Source of the DNA: Saprospirales bacterium
Lineage (GTDB): Bacteria > Bacteroidota > Bacteroidia > Chitinophagales > Saprospiraceae
DNA: 64,000 nucleotides
Assembly: GCA_016703765.1 (NCBI GenBank)
Contig: JADJBL010000006.1
Span: 166,161 to 230,160, forward strand
Reading direction: 5' to 3'
The notes beneath the pieces are model-generated. The model did not search any database. It worked only from the letters and a program-made list of their open reading frames with translations, and was not told the origin of the DNA. This document shows positions 34,295-43,081 of this stretch, in pieces. How positions within the stretch are numbered: position 1 is the first letter of the stretch; every line of letters starts with the position of its first letter. Both the position numbers and the translations under genes were made by a program.

Positions 34295-34918
34295 ATGTTT
34301 CCCCTATTATCCAAATTTATTCATCGAGCGCTGAAGGAGGAAAAGAAGATTTCCGAAGGCAGGAAAGCGGACTTGGCGCGGCTGGCGGATTTTATCCGTG
34401 CGCAGCGCCAGGAAGGTCATCCGGTGCAGCTGTTGTTTGTCTGCACGCAAAACAGCAGGAGGAGCCAGATGGCCCAGATATGGGCTGCGGCTGCGGCTGC
34501 ATGGTTTGATCTGGGAGATACGAAGACCTTTTCCGGCGGCACGGAAGTGAGCGCTTTCAATCCCCGGGCGGTAGAGGCCTTGATCCGCGCCGGGTTTCAT
34601 ATTCACGATTTTGGGGGAGAAAACCCGCGTTACCGGGTTACTTACGCAGAGGAAGGCCCGGCGATGGTGTGTTATTCCAAGCGCTACGACGATCCGGCCA
34701 ACCCCATGTCCGGGTTTGTGGCCATCATGGTTTGTTCGGATGCCGACCAGGCCTGTCCCTTCGTGCCTGGGGCTGCTTTTCGTCTATCCCTTCCCTACGA
34801 GGATCCCAAGGTGGCCGACGGCAAGGCCAGCGAATCCGCAGCCTATGACAAGCGAAGCCTTCAGATCGCGTCGGAGATTCTGTACTTGCTCGGGTTGGTG
34901 AAAGGCGCTTCTAATTGA
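34295..34918 (+). CDS. Low-molecular-weight phosphatase/arsenate-reductase-like protein
   Basis: 207 residues. The LMW protein tyrosine phosphatase/ArsC loop is LLFVCTQNSRRSQMAQ, where CTQNSRRS is the C-x5-R-S catalytic signature. The family's FSGGTEVSAFNPRAVEAL segment follows. DADQACPFVPGAAFRLSLPYEDP replaces the usual DPY end region and has the extra Cys expected for thioredoxin-type arsenate reductases. A 40-residue N-terminal helical extension (LLSKFIHRALKEEKKISEGRK) is longer than in classical ArsC. Together with the ArsR regulator upstream, the likely role is arsenate (or phosphotyrosine-like) reduction or dephosphorylation in the cytoplasm. No arsenite pump gene is adjacent. It overlaps the convergent peptidase gene by 8 bases. 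Confidence 0.78.
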   Translation: MFPLLSKFIHRALKEEKKISEGRKADLARLADFIRAQRQEGHPVQLLFVCTQNSRRSQMAQIWAAAAAAWFDLGDTKTFSGGTEVSAFNPRAVEALIRAGFHIHDFGGENPRYRVTYAEEGPAMVCYSKRYDDPANPMSGFVAIMVCSDADQACPFVPGAAFRLSLPYEDPKVADGKASESAAYDKRSLQIASEILYLLGLVKGASN

Positions 34919-36224
34919 GCAATTCGAATAAGGCCGAGCACATAGTCAGCACCCCTGTTTTTATAGTAGGCTCGGGCAAAGGCGCATATTTGGAAGAGTG
35001 CAGGGAGGGCAAACCCGCCCCGCTATCCCTGGCAGCGGCCAATTTCACGGGATCTACCGATCCGAGCCAAAACAGAAGGATAGGCACTTTGGGCTCCGTG
35101 CGGCCGTAGCGTCCAAAATCTTCGCCCACCATGGCTGCGGGCACTTCCAGCACGTTTTCATCGCCAATCGCCTTTTCGAAGGCCTTCTCCACCCGCCCTG
35201 CGAGTGCCGGATCGTTGTAGAGCGCCGGGGTATATTCGTCGCGAACTACAATTTTAGGGTACATGTTTTCCGGAAGCCCAGCCGACATAGCCTCCCCGTT
35301 GCAGATGCGGGTGATCTTTTCGATCATCGCTTCGCGCACCTCGTCCGAGTAGGAGCGGAGGGTGAGCTCCATTTTCACTTCCTCCGGAATGACATTGCCT
35401 TTCGCTCCTCCATGGATGGCGCCCACGGTGAGCACTGCGGGCTCGCTTGGCGGTAGCTCGCGGCTCACGATGGTCTGCAGGGCCAGGATGATGCGGGCCG
35501 ATAGCACGACGGGGTCGATGGTCTGGTGGGGCATGGCTCCGTGGCCGCCTTTTCCATAGACTGTAATATTGACCATATCCACATTGGCCATAGAATAGCC
35601 GGGACAGATGCCGACCTGGCCGGCGGGCAGGTTTGCGTTGACGTGCAGGGCGAGGGCGTAATCGGGCCTCGGGAATCGCTCGTAGAGGCCCTCTTTCAGC
35701 ATGGCCTTTGCGCCGCCGCTGCTTTCCTCCGCCGGTTGTGCGATAAAGACGAGGGTCCCCTTCCATGTTGCGCGCTGGGAAGCCATCGCTCGCGCCGCGC
35801 CCGTCCATACGGTCATGTGCACGTCGTGTCCGCAGGCGTGCATGACGCCCACGGTGTTCCCCGATTCGTCGGTCGCCTTGACGGCGCTGGAGTAGGGCAG
35901 TCCGGTTTCTTCGGCGATGGGCAGTGCGTCCATATCGGCCCGGACCAGGATGGTAGGACCCTCCCCGTTTTTCAGGACCCCGACCACGCCGTTTCCACCC
36001 ACTTTCTCGGTCACTTCAAATCCCGCCTTCCGGAGCTCTCCGGCCATCCGGGCGGAGGTGTTGTATTCGTGGAAGGAAAGCTCGGGATTGGCATGGCAGT
36101 GGAGGTAAAGGTCGTGCAGGTAGGGGAAGTCTGAGTCGATTCCGGATTTCAGATCGGCGGGGATTTCCTTTTGGGAAAAAACCAGGAAGGGGAGGAGGCA
36201 CAGGGCGAGGGGAGCGAATTTCAT
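34911..36224 (-). CDS. Secreted M20 family amidohydrolase/carboxypeptidase
   Basis: 437 residues from the ATG at 36224, which starts the leader MKFAPLALCLLPFLVFSQ. The longer open frame upstream is an artefact of the poly-G/C block. Two-metal M20D marks: LHCHANPELSFHEYNTSA, the metal Asp-containing RADMDALPI, MHACGHDVH, AQPAEESSGGAKAM (catalytic/metal Glu pair) and the dimerisation/catalytic-His segment GKGGHGAMPHQTIDP, with GEDFGRY and LHSSKYAPLPE near the C-terminus. It should remove amino or acyl groups from amide-linked substrates such as N-acyl amino acids or small peptides in the periplasm. Its upstream region, where a promoter should be, runs into the abnormal sequence at 36318-36832. 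Confidence 0.9.
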   Translation of the reverse strand: MKFAPLALCLLPFLVFSQKEIPADLKSGIDSDFPYLHDLYLHCHANPELSFHEYNTSARMAGELRKAGFEVTEKVGGNGVVGVLKNGEGPTILVRADMDALPIAEETGLPYSSAVKATDESGNTVGVMHACGHDVHMTVWTGAARAMASQRATWKGTLVFIAQPAEESSGGAKAMLKEGLYERFPRPDYALALHVNANLPAGQVGICPGYSMANVDMVNITVYGKGGHGAMPHQTIDPVVLSARIILALQTIVSRELPPSEPAVLTVGAIHGGAKGNVIPEEVKMELTLRSYSDEVREAMIEKITRICNGEAMSAGLPENMYPKIVVRDEYTPALYNDPALAGRVEKAFEKAIGDENVLEVPAAMVGEDFGRYGRTEPKVPILLFWLGSVDPVKLAAARDSGAGLPSLHSSKYAPLPEPTIKTGVLTMCSALFELLN

Positions 36225-36317
36225 AAAATGGACGGAGTTTGGTAGGGAGGCAATATCCGAAAATTTTTCTTGGCGCTTGTTGAGCAGCGCGGGAAACAGG
36301 CCGTTGTGAACCCGGCT

Positions 36318-36832
36318 TCCCCCCCCCCCCCCCCCCCCGGGGGGCGCCCCCCCCCCCCCGGCCCGGCCGCCGCCCCCAAAAACGGCGGGGGGGGGAATTG
36401 TGGGGGAAATCCCCCAGGGGGGGGGGGGGGAAAGATCCCCCCCCCGGGGCGGGCCCCGCCCCGCGGGGGGGCGGGGGGCCCCCTTCCGACCCCCGCCCCC
36501 CCCCCCCCCCCCCCCCGGGGGGGGGGGGGGCTGGGAATACACGCTTCCCCCCCCCCCCTCCCCACAACCTCTTCCGCGGCCGGGGGGGGGGGGGGGGGGA
36601 AAGGGGCCGGCCCCCCCCCCCCCCCCCCCCGACCCCCCCCCCCCGCCCCCCCCGGGGGGGGGGGGGGGGGAAGGTCCTGGGCCCGATTTTAGGGGTTTTG
36701 TGGGGGGCGCCCGCGGTTTTGGCGCCCCAGGGGGCGCCGGGGGGAAAGACACCCGCGGGAGGGAGGGCCCCCGCCGGGGGAGGGCCCCCCCCCCCGCCGG
36801 CCGCCCGCCCCCCCCCCCCCACACGCCTAAAA
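36318..36832. other. Extreme poly-G/poly-C block, probable assembly artefact
   Basis: About 515 bases consisting almost entirely of alternating long runs of C and of G (several of 10-20 bases) with islands of less extreme GC-rich sequence. Open frames across it encode only Gly/Pro/Arg low-complexity and are not genes. It sits exactly in the gap between two normal, intact minus-strand genes (M20 peptidase and DUF3089 hydrolase), whose coding sequence is unaffected. The change in composition is abrupt at both edges. Confidence 0.8.
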
Positions 36833-36862
36833 TTGGAAAAGGGGGATAAAGCCCGAAAACCC

Positions 36863-37885
36863 CTACCTCCTCTTCAAAAATACCTCCGTCCTTCTCTTGG
36901 CATTTTCCCTCACATCGACGTAAAACAGGTTGTAGTCGGCGATGTGGAAGTTTCGGCGATTAAAAAACGCGCTGCCGGGAAATTTGGGTTTGTGAACCCA
37001 TAAAAACCCATTGTTCACTATCGCGTCCACCCGCTGGGGGAGGTAGCCGTCGTAGGATGGGACGACCAGGCCCTTGCTCAGCTCCTTGGGTGCAGGGGTG
37101 GTAGAGGTGTTCCAAAAAAGGGGATTGGTGGCCACGATTTTGACGCTGGGGTCGTGCCATCGGGGGAAATACCCGAACTTATAACTGCGCCAGGTGACAT
37201 AGCAGCCTATCTGATCGGGCGATTCGCAGGGCGGAAGGGTTTCGAAATAATCGGCCTCCACGGGGATGCCCACGAGGTAAGCGGCCACGAGTTGGGTTTG
37301 GAGGGCCTTTCCTTCGAAATAATCTTTCAATAGCTGTTTGGCATGGGTCGTGCCCTGGCTGTGCGAGGCGATGATGATCGGGCGGCCGTTGTTGTAATGT
37401 TGGAGGTAATACTCGAAGGCGCGCTTGACGTCCTCGTAGGCCAGGTCGAAAGCGCGCAGGGCCGATGCGGAATCCGACCGGACGAAGTAGCAGTGGAAGT
37501 GCGCCTGACGGTAGCGCGGCGCATAGACCCGGGCCGTGCCGTTGAAAATGCTGGCCTGGTACTTCATGGTGCTGTTGTCGGTGCGCTCGTTCAGGCCGGG
37601 ATCGTCGACGGGGCCGTTCCAGTCGCGCTCGCCTTTTCGGCCGATGTAGATGGTGGGGTGCAGAAAAAAGACATCCGCTTCGGCCTCCGCCTGAAGGTCG
37701 GGGAGATCGGGGGCGGGGGTCCAGTCGGCCGAATCCTTCCGGTCGGGCAAGGCGGCCCATGCTTCGGGCTGCGAATAATCGGGCGCCGTGGGCCGGGATT
37801 GTTCGGTGAAAGAGGTTTTGGGATGCACCAGGCAGGAGGAGAATGCCGCCAGAAAAGCCAACAAAATTGAAATGCGCAGGATCAT
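36863..37885 (-). CDS. DUF3089 alpha/beta-hydrolase-like lipoprotein
   Basis: 340 residues from the ATG at 37885, which gives the lipoprotein leader MILRISILLAFLAAFSSC. Family features are VFFLHPTIYIG near the N-terminus, a conserved YAPRYRQAHFHCYF, and a serine nucleophile elbow ASHSQGTTHAKQLL in the usual G/A-x-S-x-G position. Also present are YLVGIPVEADYFETLPPCESPDQIGCYVTW and the C-terminal HIADYNLFYVDVRENAKRR. DUF3089 proteins are alpha/beta hydrolases with no established substrate, likely esterase or lipase-like. It is attached to a membrane facing the periplasm. It stands alone, with the poly-G/C block downstream and the divergent M28 peptidase 120 bases upstream. Confidence 0.82.
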   Translation of the reverse strand: MILRISILLAFLAAFSSCLVHPKTSFTEQSRPTAPDYSQPEAWAALPDRKDSADWTPAPDLPDLQAEAEADVFFLHPTIYIGRKGERDWNGPVDDPGLNERTDNSTMKYQASIFNGTARVYAPRYRQAHFHCYFVRSDSASALRAFDLAYEDVKRAFEYYLQHYNNGRPIIIASHSQGTTHAKQLLKDYFEGKALQTQLVAAYLVGIPVEADYFETLPPCESPDQIGCYVTWRSYKFGYFPRWHDPSVKIVATNPLFWNTSTTPAPKELSKGLVVPSYDGYLPQRVDAIVNNGFLWVHKPKFPGSAFFNRRNFHIADYNLFYVDVRENAKRRTEVFLKRR

Positions 37886-38005
37886 ACAATTCGGTTTTTT
37901 ATGTAACGGGTTATTGGAAAAGGTCGCATTGGGCCTTTGCGCTTTGCGGTTCATTATCCTAAGAAATGAATTAAGTTGGAAAATAACCTTTACAACAGAA
38001 ATACC

Positions 38006-39761
38006 ATGAAACAGCTCTACCTCTTTTTGCTGCTTTTTTCGGGAGCGGCGGGCCTAAACGGCCAAACCAACATTCTCCTCACCAATACCGAAGCGGAGAA
38101 TGTCCTGCTGGGCAATTTCGACCCGGCGGATTATGCCCCGGCTTTTCCGGTGAGCGATCCCACTTTCATCGCCCAGGCCATCGCCAACAACGTGTCGCCC
38201 GATTCGGTGAGATCCTACCTCGAACAACTGGCGTCCTTTTACCAACCGGAACACCGGCTCCGACACGGTGAGCACCAGCTTCGGCATCGGGGCCGCCCGC
38301 CGCTGGGTGTATGAAAAGTTCAAGTCGATAAACGGGCAAATAGGCCAGGACCGCTTGCTGCCCTCGTACCTCCAATTCACCCAGCCGATCTGCGGGATGA
38401 ACCAACACCGCAACATCATGGCCATTTTGCCCGGAACGGGCCCCCAATACCAGGAAGTCGTACTTGTGGAGGCGCACATGGACAGCCGCTGCAAGGACGT
38501 GTGCGACGTGCTTTGCCTGGCCGAGGGGATGGAAGACAACGCAAGCGGCACTGCCCTGGTGCTCGAACTGGCCCGGGTCATGAGTCCCTTTGCCTACAAC
38601 CGAAGCATCGTTTTTATGGTCACCATCGGCGAGGAGCAGGGTCTGGCCGGCGCTACGGCGTTTGCCAATTACTGCTTTTCGGAAGGTGTGCAGCTCAAGG
38701 CCGTGCTCAACAACGACATCGTCGGCGGGATTATCTGCGGTGAAACCGCCTCGCCTCCGGGCTGCCCCGGCCTGAATGAAATTGACAGCATCAATGTGCG
38801 TGTCTATTCCGACGGGGTGTTCAACTCCAAACACAAGCAACTGGCGCGTTTTTCCAAACTCGAATATCAGGAATTGCTGGAGGCAGTCATGCCGGTCAAG
38901 CCTGTCGTCAACATCATGACCCCCGAAGACCGCACTGGCCGCGGCGGCGACCATATTCCTTTCCGGCAAAAAGGTTTTGCGTCCATCCGTTACACCTCTG
39001 CCAACGAACACGGCAACGGCGACCCCACCGGAACGCCCGACTACCACGACCGGCAACACACGATGGAAGACGTGCTCGGCGTGGACACCAATAGCGACGG
39101 CGAGCTCGACAGCTTTTTCGTCGATTTCAACTACCTCTCCCGCAATACCGTGCTCAACGGCAACGCCCTGGCCATGGCCGCGCTGGGGCCCGTACCGCCG
39201 ATCAACTTCGCCGTCGAACCCGTCAACAACGGCGTGGCCATATCGTTTGAAGATCCCGACAACCACGGCGAATACCGCGTCGGCATCCGGAAATACTGGG
39301 ACAACGACTGGGAACTGGTGAACACCATTTTCACCACCGCCGACACAATCTACGGCCTGATCCCCGGGGAGGAATACGCCGTCTCCGTCGCCTGCGTGGA
39401 CGATCTGGGCACGGAAAGCCTATTTTCGAGGGAATACGCTGTCAGCTTCGCCACGGGTACCCGGGAGGTAAGGGTTTCGGAGCAAGGACTCACCTTATTG
39501 CAAAACCACCCCAACCCCTTCGACGAAGCCACGGTGATCGCCGTGAAGGTCGACCGCGCCCTGAGGTACAAGGAAGCCTATATCGCCGTCTACAACATCG
39601 AAGGAAAGGAACTGGCCCGCATGCCCATCGAACTCAAGGAAGGCCTCAACGAAGTGATCTACGATTTTCAAAACCACCAATACATTCCGGGCACCTACGC
39701 CTATAGCCTCGTGCTGGACGGGAGGGTGGTGGATACGAAGCAGATGATCTACGCTTATTGA
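38006..39761 (+). CDS. Secreted M28 family zinc peptidase with T9SS sorting domain, frame broken near 38245
   Basis: Leader at 38006 (MKQLYLFLLLFSGAAGLNGQ). The frame breaks at CCAACCGGAA (38242-38251): removing one C restores SFYQRNTGSDTVS joined to TSFGIGAARRWVYEKF, and about 584 residues overall. M28 metal and catalytic residues are complete: EAHMDSR, EDNASGTALVLELAR, IGEEQGLAGA, RGGDHIPFRQKGFASIRYTS and YHDRQHTMEDVLGVD. An FN3-like domain (VPPINFAVEPVNNGVAISFED to SREYAVSFATG, in two parts) precedes a type A sorting domain (LLQNHPNPFDEATVIAV ... YSLVLDGRVVDTKQMIYAY). It is likely an aminopeptidase on the cell surface or released. A true frameshift cannot be excluded. Confidence 0.85.
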
Positions 39762-39816
39762 GGCATTTGAAGGTTGATATGGTGATTAGTGATTGAGTTT
39801 TTCAAAAGTGATTCCC

Positions 39817-40728
39817 TCAAACCACTAAACTTTCACAAATCTTCAACTCAACAAACGAGGTCATCGACGCCGATCCCCCGACCACATCGTCGTTGAAGAG
39901 CTCGATGCCTTCTTTGTCCTCCTGGAGGGCGAGGGCGTAGAGCATGGGCAGGTAGTGTTCGGGCGTGGGGATGGACAGGGCGACCGATTTTCCCAGGGTT
40001 GAGTAGTTGATCAGGGGTTGGTGATCGCCGGCGAGGATGAGTTTCTTGAAGGTTTCGTTGGCCTCGATGGCCCAGTCGTAGCCGTGGGATTCGTTGAAAT
40101 CGTTGCTTTTGAGGGAGACCATGCGCAGGTTGTGCACCATATTGCCGCTGCCGATGATGAGCACGCCTTTTTTGCGGAGGGAGGCCAGTTCTTTGGCCAG
40201 TTCGTAGTGGTAGGAGGGCGGCTGGCCGCGGTCGAGGCTCAGTTGGATCATGGGGATATTCGCCTCGGGGAACATATTGGCCGTCACGCTCCAGCAGCCG
40301 TGGTCGAAGCCCCATTGGTCGTTGAGTCCGACCTGGGTTTTGGTCACCGTGGCGCGGGTTTCCTCGGCCAGCCACTTGCTCCCCGGCGCGGGGTATTGCG
40401 CATCGAACAACGCCTTGGGGAAGCCTCCGAAATCGTGGATGGTAGGCGGTTTCTCCTGGGCCGTCACGAAGGTGCCTTTCGTCTCCCAGTGCGCCGACAC
40501 CATGAGGATGGCCTTGGGCGTGGGCAATCCCTTCCCGATGGCCTTCATCTGGCGGGAGAAGCGGTTGTCCTCGATGGCGTTCATCGGGTTGCCGTGCCCA
40601 ACGAACAGCACCGGCATCCGGTCGGTGGCGCCGAGGTCCTCCGACCATTTTCGCAGGTCTTTGAGTTTAAAAGCCGCTCCTGCCAGGGAGAGCACGGCGA
40701 GGGCTTTGAGGAAGGATTTGCGATCCAC
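39817..40728 (-). CDS. ygiD: 4,5-DOPA dioxygenase extradiol-like protein (LigB family)
   Basis: 303 residues. The zinc-binding histidines of this class III extradiol family are present in LFVGHGNPM, MVSAHWETKG, FDHGCWSV, NMVHNLR and PTPEHYLPML. Unlike E. coli YgiD, it carries a 35-residue N-terminal extension with a basic start and a hydrophobic stretch (MDRKSFLKALAVLSLAGAAF), resembling a Tat-like or membrane-targeting leader with RK rather than RR. It may therefore act outside the cytoplasm. Members open catechol rings such as DOPA; the physiological substrate here is unknown. It stands alone; the region between its stop and the convergent M28 gene has only AT-rich, weakly repetitive sequence. 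Confidence 0.85.
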   Translation of the reverse strand: MDRKSFLKALAVLSLAGAAFKLKDLRKWSEDLGATDRMPVLFVGHGNPMNAIEDNRFSRQMKAIGKGLPTPKAILMVSAHWETKGTFVTAQEKPPTIHDFGGFPKALFDAQYPAPGSKWLAEETRATVTKTQVGLNDQWGFDHGCWSVTANMFPEANIPMIQLSLDRGQPPSYHYELAKELASLRKKGVLIIGSGNMVHNLRMVSLKSNDFNESHGYDWAIEANETFKKLILAGDHQPLINYSTLGKSVALSIPTPEHYLPMLYALALQEDKEGIELFNDDVVGGSASMTSFVELKICESLVV

Positions 40729-40745
40729 TTTTTTTGGAGTTTTTA

Positions 40746-40798
40746 AGTTAATAAGGTAATAAGTTATTGATTTTTAATAACTTATTACCTTATTAACT
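40746..40798. repeat. Perfect 23-bp inverted repeat (AATAAGT words)
   Basis: The 23 bases at 40746-40768 (beginning AGTTAATAAGG) pair without mismatch with 40776-40798, around the 7-base loop GATTTTT. It lies between two minus-strand genes, between the start of ygiD and the end of the gene upstream of it, where it could terminate or process the transcript. Confidence 0.95.
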
Positions 40799-40810
40799 CA
40801 ATAACCAATA

Positions 40811-41281
40811 CTATTCTTTGCTGTCCCCCACAAAATAATCCTCCCGATTTTTAAACAGGATATTGAAGGTGGTCATGCTGCCATAGCAGCGGGTGATATA
40901 TTGCTGGAGGTTGATCTTGTCCTCGTCGTCGAGTTTTTTGTGGGAATTGATGTTTTGCTCGAGCACGCGGAGGCGGTCGCGCATCATGACGATCTTGTGG
41001 AAAAAGGTTTCGATGGGCACCTCTTTGGACTGGTAGGCGGGGTCGTCGGATTGGAGGACCATTTTGCCGTTTTTCCACCGCTCGCCGAGGGGCACGTTTT
41101 CGAGGTTGATGCCCGACCAGGCGCGGAGGATGCGCACCAGCGAGTGTTCGGCCTCGGTGAAAGTGACCGCTTCTTCCGTCGGCACGGCCTCTACCACCTC
41201 CCAATTGGAGTAGTTTTTGCCGACCTTTTTGAGTCCGGACTGGATGAAGCAGACGTCGTAGGCGGCGACGTGGAGGCGCAC
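40811..41281 (-). CDS. Conserved protein of unknown function, N-terminus uncertain
   Basis: 156 residues from a GTG at 41281. The same frame continues upstream without a stop and reads GSRVKHPEYGDGVVV, a tudor/CarD-like beta motif of the kind found at the C-terminus of UvrD-type helicases and in small Bacteroidota proteins. That segment surely belongs to the protein. No start codon exists in that frame, but an ATG at 41336 in the neighbouring frame (MSRTR) would fit if one base were wrong near 41327-41335. The rest is a helical region (FTEAEHSLVRILRAW; MMRDRLRVLEQNINSHKKLDDEDKINLQ) ending ILFKNREDYFVGDSKE. The function is unknown. The beta motif could bind RNA polymerase or nucleic acid, but this is a guess. 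Confidence 0.6.
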   Translation of the reverse strand: MRLHVAAYDVCFIQSGLKKVGKNYSNWEVVEAVPTEEAVTFTEAEHSLVRILRAWSGINLENVPLGERWKNGKMVLQSDDPAYQSKEVPIETFFHKIVMMRDRLRVLEQNINSHKKLDDEDKINLQQYITRCYGSMTTFNILFKNREDYFVGDSKE

Positions 41282-41381
41282 GACGACGCCGTCGCCGTAT
41301 TCTGGGTGTTTTACGCGGGAGCCGGGTCCGAGACATGGAGTGATTGAGTGATTGGGTGAGTGAGTGATTTAAGCTATTTAA

Positions 41382-42335
41382 CTATTGCTTTATAATCTCC
41401 AATAATTCAAGTGTCCCCTTCCGAAAGGAGTGGTTTTCCACTTTTATTATTTGATCGGCCAGCGCATCGAATTGGGCTCGGGTTTCCGGCAGTTGGGAAA
41501 CATAACACAAGAGCATATACCACTCGGCGTCGTATTTATAGCGGCTGTTTCTCAGGGAATGAAAATCCACGGCGGCCATGTTGTATTTGCCCGAATTAAA
41601 ATAAGCGTGTGCCCGCAGTTTTGCCGATTCGACGGTATATCCCGCCACAGGTTTGGCTAATAACCGGATTACTTCCGCGAAGTTGGAATCGCGGTATGCC
41701 TGTTCGGCCTTCTGGAGGAGCGTCTCTTCTTCTGATGGTTCGGCGATATCTCTCAAGGAGACCTCATAGGATTGCCGGTTGTAAAGCTCCATCGCCATCG
41801 CACGGTAATTAGGAAGGGAAGCGGCGGGTGGAGGGACGGTCGGTTCCGCCGGCAAAGGGATTTGTTTTTGGGGCGTTTCGGTTTCCACGGGTTCGGTTTC
41901 CGCGCGTTCGGGTTCAACGGGTTCAGGTTCAACGGGTTCAGGTTCCACAGTCAATGCGGTGCGGGTTGCCGGGGTTGAGTTTAAGATTTTAGTTTCCGCG
42001 GGTTCGGGTTCAACGGGGAAGAGGAGGTCTGAAAACTGCCAAATCCCGATTGCGCAAACGAGCAGGAAGAGCAAAATTCCAAAAAACCACCATGGTTTCC
42101 TGCCCTGTGGCGCCGGAGCTTGTGCGGGTGTTTCGCCAAGGATGCCTTCCATCATCGTGCGGAAGGCCATCATTTCCTGTTCCCTGCCTGGTGGGTTAAT
42201 ATCTTTGTAGCGGGCTACCTCCGCAGCCAATTCGGAATTGAAGGCCATTTCAATTTCAAAAGCATGTCGTTCGGCTTCCGGGAGCCGGCCTTTGACATAG
42301 TCCTCGATTTTTTCGTGCCAGGTTTTTGGGTCCAT
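41382..42335 (-). CDS. Single-pass membrane protein with anti-sigma-like N-terminus, Pro/Glu linker and TPR-like tail
   Basis: 317 residues from the ATG at 42335 (MDPKTWHEKIEDYVKGRLPEAE). A GTG at 42389 is possible but would overlap the Uma2 remnant. The first 90 residues resemble the cytoplasmic part of Bacteroidota anti-sigma or TPR scaffold proteins (AFEIEMAFNSELAAEVARY). One membrane helix follows (WWFFGILLFLLVCAIGIWQF), then a repetitive linker with EPEPVEP units. The periplasmic C-terminal domain has TPR-like helices (LLQKAEQAYRDSNFAEVIRLL; AHAYFNSGKYNMAAVDFHSL). No sigma factor gene lies beside it and no zinc-binding HxxxCxxC motif is present, so its role is open. Confidence 0.65.
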   Translation of the reverse strand: MDPKTWHEKIEDYVKGRLPEAERHAFEIEMAFNSELAAEVARYKDINPPGREQEMMAFRTMMEGILGETPAQAPAPQGRKPWWFFGILLFLLVCAIGIWQFSDLLFPVEPEPAETKILNSTPATRTALTVEPEPVEPEPVEPERAETEPVETETPQKQIPLPAEPTVPPPAASLPNYRAMAMELYNRQSYEVSLRDIAEPSEEETLLQKAEQAYRDSNFAEVIRLLAKPVAGYTVESAKLRAHAYFNSGKYNMAAVDFHSLRNSRYKYDAEWYMLLCYVSQLPETRAQFDALADQIIKVENHSFRKGTLELLEIIKQ

Positions 42336-42385
42336 TGTCGATAAATTAAAAAGCCGTTCAGGCAGTTGTCTGTTCGTGGTAGCGC

Positions 42386-42941
42386 TCACCCCAACACCCC
42401 TCCAACCTCTACCTCAAATTCGAGACTCCGGGCTTTCAGCACATCCCCCACCTTCAGCAACTCCCTGAACCGGTAGCCGGCGCCGGCGGGCTCCCAATAA
42501 GCCTCGATCTCGTCTTTTTCCAAATTGACGAGCCAGTATTCGGGGATGCCGCTTTGGGCGTAGATGGGGAGTTTGACGGTTCGGTCGTAATCGACGGAGC
42601 TGTCGGCGACTTCGATGACGAGCAGGACGTCTTCCCCATGAGGATGCTCCCGAAGCGTAAAAATCTTCACGGTATTTCAAGAATGGAAATATCCGGCTCG
42701 GGAGCGGAAAAATCTCCGCGATAATGGGGTCTTGAACGCTGATGATATATTTTTCCCCCAACAACTTGTTCAATAGGCGGTTCTACTGCTTGACCACCTT
42801 GGCGTGTTTGCTTCCAACCGGACTCATCTCGACAATTTCTCCGTTAATCAATTCAATGCCCTGCTCGCGGAGAATACCGACCTCTCCCATCCTTTGATAT
42901 TGTTGAACCGTGAGCAGCATTTTGCTTATTTGCACTTCCAT
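42386..42941 (-). pseudogene. Uma2 family (DUF820) endonuclease-like remnant, one nonsense codon and several frameshifts
   Basis: Reading from the ATG at 42941 gives MEVQISKMLLTVQQYQRMG ... GIELINGEIVEMSPVGSKHAKVVKQ, then a TAG (42785-42787). The same frame continues NRLLNKLLGEKYIISVQDPIIAE. The sequence then moves through the other two frames (DFSAPEPDISIL, KYREDFYAS, REHPHGEDVLL) before the intact C-terminal half VIEVADSSVDYDRTVKLPIYAQSGIPEYWLVNL. All pieces align in order with Uma2 proteins, whose PD-(D/E)xK-like fold includes the PEPDISIL and IEVADSS segments. With a stop plus about three shifts within 280 bases, this is more damage than the single errors elsewhere, so a decaying gene is likely. 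Confidence 0.8.
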
Positions 42942-43081
42942 GTCCTGTTTTTTGAACCTTTCAAAGATAACGCTTTTCCGGGGGGAAAGTCAAATCGACG
43001 AAAGGAGTCCTCACAAACTTGCCTCTCCCCTCAAAACCCCTTAAATTGCCCTTCCATAGGCTCCCCTGCCTAAGCTCGTCC

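Noticed and set aside
34165..34295. Inner CTTTTTGAC/GTCAAAAAG hairpin as a riboswitch or small RNA gene
   Set aside because: It is a short perfect hairpin nested in a low-complexity inverted repeat, with no conserved RNA features that I can recognise.
35998..37003. Gly/Pro-rich open frames on both strands across the poly-G/C block
   Set aside because: They exist only because G/C runs contain no stop codons; composition and abrupt edges point to an artefact, not to collagen-like genes.
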